DNA of 8,137 bases, from contig JAXGVG010000087.1 of assembly GCA_040773965.1 (NCBI GenBank), positions 1 through 8,137 of the forward strand, given 5' to 3'. Origin of the DNA: JAXGVG01 sp040773965. Its GTDB lineage: Bacteria > Pseudomonadota > Alphaproteobacteria > UBA9219. The notes beneath the pieces are model-generated. The model ran no database searches. It worked only from the letters and a program-made list of their open reading frames with translations, and had not been told where the DNA came from. Made by a program: the position numbers and the translations under genes. Positions within the stretch are counted from its first letter, which is position 1; each line of letters begins with the position of its first letter. Positions 5,390 to 8,137 of this stretch are shown here, piece by piece.

Positions 5390-5652
5390 TTTTTCCCGGA
5401 TAAGACATTTTGTAACGCTTCCTGTGCTGTTTGCGGGAAGACTCTTGGCGTTGTGAAGTTCCCACCCTTATCCCCTTGCATGACGGCCTTTGTCCTGTAA
5501 CTATTGCGTGCTGCGCCATGGGTTACCCTGCGCGGAAAATGGGAATATTAAAACATTAATGGGCGTTCTCTCCACGCAACGCAGGAATAACGGATTTCCG
5601 GCGTGTATAAAGACGGGGTGGAGAAGGACGCAGTCGGATTGAGAGGTTAGGT
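5390..5652. other. Intergenic region between rpmB and the sigma operon
   Basis: 263 bp with no gene that I can support. A short dyad CTTCC/GGAAG brackets 13 nt shortly after rpmB and an odd palindrome GGGT-T-ACCC lies at 5520-5528. I find no convincing intrinsic terminator after rpmB, although a short T-run follows its stop codon directly. The right end holds the promoter candidate above and the ribosome binding site GAGAGG (5641-5646), 6 bp before the TTG start. Confidence 0.5.
5583..5611 (+). promoter_or_regulatory. Candidate promoter of the sigma-factor operon
   Basis: TATAAA (5606-5611) is a good -10 that would start RNA near 5618, about 35 nt before the sigma-factor start. The -35 position holds AGGAAT, a poor sigma-70 match but GGAA-containing, as many ECF -35 elements are. 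Between them lies CGGA-TT-TCCG (5591-5600), a short dyad. Autoregulation by the encoded sigma factor is possible but not shown. No clear GGAAC-N16-CGTT pair is present. Confidence 0.3.
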
Positions 5653-6276
5653 TTGCCAGCTTTGCGCCGCGGAGCTTTGCGCCCGGTTGCTGTTTCTCCT
5701 CAGGATATTTTGCCGTCGACGGTCGATGACCATGAGCTCATGGAGGCAGCGGCAGAAGGCGACAGTCGCGCGTTCGCTTTTTTGGTGGCGCGCTATTTGG
5801 GGGGAATGGTGGCGCTGGCTTTACGCATAACCGGCAATGTTTCGGACGCCGAAGAAATCGCGCAGGAAGGCTTTCTTCGTTTGTGGAAGCAGGCGCCCCG
5901 ATGGGATCCGTTGGGAACAGGAAGCGTGCGCACGTGGCTGAGCCGCGTTATTGTGAATCTTTGTCTGGATCGCCGCCGCCGCCGCCCCTTTGTTGCGCTT
6001 GAGGAGGCCGGCGATCTTGTCGATTCATCCAAAGGGGCGTTCGAAACGGCCCGGGACAACGATAGACAGAAGATTATTCGGGAAATGCTGCAAGAGATTC
6101 CGGCGCGCCAAAGGACGGCGGTCGTTCTGTCCTATTATGAACAGTTAAGCGGCGAAGAGATGGCGGAAGTCATGGGGCTTTCCGTTGGGGCGGTTGAATC
6201 GTTGTTGGTTCGCGCGCGGCGCGCCTTGCGTCAAAAGGCGGTAAAAAAAGGGCTTACAAGGAGCGAGGACATATGA
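5653..6276 (+). CDS. ECF-type RNA polymerase sigma factor
   Basis: A 207-residue group IV (ECF) sigma-70 factor, which directs RNA polymerase to a small regulon when released from its anti-sigma factor. Region 2 spans about residues 27-112: DDHELMEAAAEGD start, DAEEIAQEGFLRLWKQAPRW-like core promoter-recognition helix around 65-84, then WLSRVIVNLCLDRRRRR (95-111). After a short linker, region 4 runs from about 138 to 195, with EIPARQRTAVVLSYYE (148-163) and the helix-turn-helix segment MAEVMGLSVGAVESLLVRARR (170-190). There is no region 3. I chose the TTG at 5653 because GAGAGG lies 6 bp upstream; ATG at 5740 (Met30) would cut into region 2. The stop overlaps the next start (ATGA). The downstream sensor suggests a CnrH-like role; which genes it switches on is unknown. 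Confidence 0.92.
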   Translation: MPALRRGALRPVAVSPQDILPSTVDDHELMEAAAEGDSRAFAFLVARYLGGMVALALRITGNVSDAEEIAQEGFLRLWKQAPRWDPLGTGSVRTWLSRVIVNLCLDRRRRRPFVALEEAGDLVDSSKGAFETARDNDRQKIIREMLQEIPARQRTAVVLSYYEQLSGEEMAEVMGLSVGAVESLLVRARRALRQKAVKKGLTRSEDI

Positions 6277-6632
6277 TGGCGCAGGAAAACTCTTTTAGAA
6301 AGCTTCTCATACAGGCCGATCCGGCCCGTTATTATCCTCCGGAAAGGCTTGCTCGTCTGGAGGCTCGTATCCTGGATCGCGCCGCCGTTACGCCCCGGTT
6401 GACCGGAACGCCCGAAGGCGCGCCGCTTGCAGCCGTTATGGGTGCTTCTTCCTTTTCGTTTTGGCGCAGTACTGTGGTAGCATGCATGCTGTTGATGATG
6501 GGCGTGTTTACCGGACAAAACCTTAATGCCACTGTGACGCCTTCCGTTTCGTCGCAGCCTTCCTATACGGTTCTCGCGTTTACGACGCCATGGCACAGTT
6601 GGATCGTCGATAAGGAGACAGGACTGAAATGA
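6273..6632 (+). CDS. Small single-pass membrane protein, putative anti-sigma factor (CnrY-like position)
   Basis: A 119-residue protein I do not recognise by sequence. An N-terminal cytoplasmic part of about 60 residues contains a likely amphipathic helix (YPPERLARLEARILDR, 21-36). One hydrophobic segment follows at about 61-82 (FWRSTVVACMLLMMGVF), then about 37 polar residues that would lie in the periplasm. This size and topology match anti-sigma factors of the CnrY type, which hold the sigma factor with a short N-terminal helix. It has no zinc-binding HxxxCxxC motif, so it is not a ZAS anti-sigma factor. AAGGAG (6258-6263) lies 9 bp before the ATG. It overlaps the sigma gene and the sensor gene by ATGA at each end. 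Being sandwiched between the two is the main argument for the role, which is inferred. Confidence 0.65.
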   Translation: MMAQENSFRKLLIQADPARYYPPERLARLEARILDRAAVTPRLTGTPEGAPLAAVMGASSFSFWRSTVVACMLLMMGVFTGQNLNATVTPSVSSQPSYTVLAFTTPWHSWIVDKETGLK

Positions 6633-7252
6633 AAGACAGGGACAGCGTAACATCCTCGCGTTTTCTTAAAAAAAATTGGCCTTTGGCGGCCTCTTTTGCG
6701 ATCAATATGTTCCTGATCGGCATCGTCGCGGCGCCGTTGTTTGGACATATGTTCTTTCCGGCGCCGCCTTTTCCCCGCCCCGGCGCCTTGCCGCCCGAAC
6801 TTGTCATCGAAAGATTGGGGGAACAATTGCCGCCTGAAGATGCGCAAAAGGTAAAGGCGATCGTCAATGAAGGTAAAAACGGGTTTCGACGGCTTCATGA
6901 CGATATGAGCAAGGGGACGGATCGTCTTCTTGATATTATGGCGCAGGAAAAACCCGATCAGGATGAAGTCGAAAAGGTATTGAAAAGCATGGATGCAACC
7001 GGTGAAGGATTCCATAGAAATATGGCGCAGATTGTTCGTCGCACGATCAAGGAAGTGCCGTCGGAAAGTCGTCGCAGACTGGTCCGATTGTTTAAGAAAG
7101 CGCATCAGCCAGGAGGCGGAGCCTTGCACTTTAGGAAGCCGCCGCCTTTTAATGCTACGGGCCACGGCCCGCAAGACCCTATGATGCCGCCTTCACCGCC
7201 TCCCGGCATGCCGATTGATGACGCGCCTTTGCCGCCGGGCGGGGGACCCTGA
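6629..7252 (+). CDS. Membrane-anchored periplasmic metal/stress sensor, CnrX/CpxP-like
   Basis: A 207-residue protein with a basic N-terminus (KK at 14-15), one membrane anchor at about residues 16-38, and a periplasmic domain. The domain is mostly helical: LPPELVIERLGEQLPPEDAQ (54-73), KVKAIVNEGKNGFRRLHDDM (74-93), then helices to about 160 including DEVEKVLKSMDATGEGFHRNM (112-132). This alpha-hairpin pattern fits the heavy-metal resistance/CnrX/Spy-CpxP group. His90, His129 and Met132 are candidate metal ligands, but I cannot align them securely to CnrX ligands. The tail (161-207) has 16 prolines plus His167, His179 and Met185, 186 and 194, and is probably disordered. AAGGAG (6612-6617) precedes the ATG by 11 bp; the start overlaps the upstream stop (ATGA). 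The inferred role is to signal to the anti-sigma protein. Metal specificity is unknown. Confidence 0.75.
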   Translation: MKDRDSVTSSRFLKKNWPLAASFAINMFLIGIVAAPLFGHMFFPAPPFPRPGALPPELVIERLGEQLPPEDAQKVKAIVNEGKNGFRRLHDDMSKGTDRLLDIMAQEKPDQDEVEKVLKSMDATGEGFHRNMAQIVRRTIKEVPSESRRRLVRLFKKAHQPGGGALHFRKPPPFNATGHGPQDPMMPPSPPPGMPIDDAPLPPGGGP

Positions 7253-7280
7253 GAACCAAAACATCCCTCTGTTTCAGCGC

Positions 7281-7308
7281 TTGTTCTTTTGCCCGTCTGC
7301 CCTATAAA
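7281..7308 (+). promoter_or_regulatory. Candidate cmk promoter, giving a leaderless or nearly leaderless mRNA
   Basis: TTGTTC (7281-7286) and TATAAA (7303-7308) are separated by 16 bp. The -10 matches 5 of 6 consensus bases and the -35 3 of 6. Transcription would start at about 7315-7316, on the cmk ATG itself. cmk might otherwise be read through from the sigma operon, as the gap is only 63 bp and no terminator is visible. Confidence 0.35.
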
Positions 7309-7315
7309 GAGCGGT

Positions 7316-7996
7316 ATGACGCCTGTTTCTTCATCTCCCTCGATTGTTGTTGCTATCGACGGCTTGTCGGCAAGCGGCAAGGGAACGCTTGCGCGCATGC
7401 TTGCGGCTCATATGGATTTCGCGCATCTCGATACGGGACTGCTTTACCGGGCCACGGGTCTTGCCGTCTTGCGCGCCGGGGGCGATCCGACCAATAAGGT
7501 TTTGGCCGTAAGGGCCGCACAGTCCCTCAATCCGGCAACGATCATGGACTTTGCGGACGATCCGGCGCTTCGAACGGATGCCGTTTCGCAAGCGGCTTCC
7601 AAAGCGAGCGCCATAGCGGAGGTGAGAGATTCCTTGTTGAAATTTCAGCAAGATTTCGCCAAGAACCCGCCCGGAGGTAAAAAGGGGGCGGTACTGGATG
7701 GACGCGATATTGGCACCGTTATTGCGCCTTCCGCGCCCGTAAAAGTCTACGTTACAGCCGATTTGGCCGTTCGGGCGAACCGTCGGTATAAGGAGTTGCG
7801 GGAGCGGGGCGAAAATGTTACTGAGGCCGCGGTTCTTGCGGATATGAAGGCGCGTGATGAGCGCGATCAGTCGCGGGCCGTCGTTCCGGCAAAACCGGCC
7901 GAAGATGCGGTTATGCTCGATACGACGAGCCTGACCGTCGATGAGGCTTTTGCCGCCGCGCTGGCGATCGTCAAGGACAAGCTCAAACAGCAGTGA
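7316..7996 (+). CDS. cmk: Cytidylate kinase ((d)CMP kinase)
   Basis: A 226-residue cytoplasmic enzyme that transfers phosphate from ATP to CMP or dCMP, feeding CTP and dCTP synthesis. The P-loop GLSASGKGT (residues 16-24) follows the strand VVAID, as in the family GPSGSGKGT pattern. HLDTGLLYRA (37-46) is the substrate-binding YRA region, DGRDIGTVI (128-136) is the bacterial Cmk signature, RANRRYKEL (153-161) and RDERDQSR (180-187) are the lid and phosphate-contacting arginines, and the C-terminus has LDTTSLTVDEA (201-211). Length is normal. The frame extends 9 codons upstream to a TTG at 7289, but the ATG at 7316 fits the family N-terminus. No good Shine-Dalgarno is visible. aroA, the usual upstream neighbour in Alphaproteobacteria, is absent; the sigma operon is there instead. 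Confidence 0.95.
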   Translation: MTPVSSSPSIVVAIDGLSASGKGTLARMLAAHMDFAHLDTGLLYRATGLAVLRAGGDPTNKVLAVRAAQSLNPATIMDFADDPALRTDAVSQAASKASAIAEVRDSLLKFQQDFAKNPPGGKKGAVLDGRDIGTVIAPSAPVKVYVTADLAVRANRRYKELRERGENVTEAAVLADMKARDERDQSRAVVPAKPAEDAVMLDTTSLTVDEAFAAALAIVKDKLKQQ

Positions 7997-8137
7997 GCGC
8001 ACAGTCGGCAGGGCGCCGGCGACGGACGGGTTTTTATTGATCGTTGGGCCTTGCTTTCAGCCCCCTATCATCGGACCGGTCTGCGATAAAACGGCCGTGC
8101 GAGGCCAAAGCGAAAGCGGCAAGCCACGCTTGCGACG
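7997..8137 (+). other. Intergenic end of the window after cmk
   Basis: 141 bp with no coding start that I can support. A GC-rich stretch followed by five T residues (8031-8035) resembles part of a terminator, but I find only a 3-bp core stem (CCG-GCGA-CGG) and do not call it. TTGGGC (8044-8049) and TATCAT (8066-8071) with a 16-bp spacer could be a weak promoter for the next gene. By common alphaproteobacterial gene order this would be rpsA, which lies outside the window. Confidence 0.35.

Noticed and set aside
7331..8002. 223-codon minus-strand open frame opposite cmk
   Set aside because: It is a shadow of cmk, which has every expected kinase motif on the plus strand.
1..8137. CRISPR array, transposon, prophage or toxin-antitoxin system
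   Set aside because: No regularly spaced repeats, transposase or integrase motifs, terminal inverted repeats or paired small toxin/antitoxin genes were found on either strand.

Overview
The window looks like chromosomal DNA from an alphaproteobacterium of moderately high GC content. The evidence is an Irr-type Fur-family regulator (a family centred on Alphaproteobacteria), a divergent lysC/ubiG pair of the kind commonly found in that class, an L28 protein with the variant N-terminus seen there, and a bacterial-type cytidylate kinase. I cannot name a genus. No tRNA, rRNA, CRISPR array, insertion sequence or prophage gene is visible.

Layout. Positions 1-602 hold no convincing gene, only a possible 44-codon C-terminal tail at the left edge and a Fur-box-like site just before irr. 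irr (603-1019, +) meets a minus-strand group head-on with 9 bp between stop codons. That group is read lysC (4060-2825), then a short-chain dehydrogenase/reductase (2758-2036), then an FMN-dependent nitronate monooxygenase/FabK-like protein (2042-1029). The last two overlap by 7 bp and are probably translationally coupled. lysC is divergent from ubiG (4213-4983, +). The 152-bp space between them carries an 18-bp dyad that lies under the predicted -10 elements of both promoters. rpmB (5093-5389) follows ubiG and has its own good sigma-70-type promoter, whose -35 covers the ubiG stop codon. Next comes a tight three-gene unit (5653-7252): an ECF sigma factor, a small single-pass membrane protein and a membrane-anchored periplasmic CnrX/CpxP-like sensor, joined by two ATGA overlaps. 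cmk (7316-7996) follows, and the last 141 bp may be the leader of the next gene (rpsA is the usual neighbour, but it is not in view).

How the genes work together. Most are housekeeping: aspartate-family amino acid synthesis (lysC), ubiquinone synthesis (ubiG), ribosome assembly (rpmB) and pyrimidine nucleotide supply (cmk). Two parts sense the environment. irr is likely a haem/iron-responsive repressor. The three-gene sigma unit has the architecture of the CnrH/CnrY/CnrX metal-sensing system: cytoplasmic sigma factor, membrane-bound anti-sigma factor and periplasmic sensor. Its signal and targets cannot be read from this window.

The most interesting points are: (i) the sigma/anti-sigma/sensor unit, with an unrecognised anti-sigma candidate and an unusual proline-rich sensor tail containing His and Met; (ii) an internal start in lysC with a strong Shine-Dalgarno sequence and an A9 run, which would produce a separate regulatory beta subunit; (iii) the shared dyad between lysC and ubiG; and (iv) a possibly leaderless cmk transcript. 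I did not find a clearly new type of system. The sigma unit is the nearest candidate.
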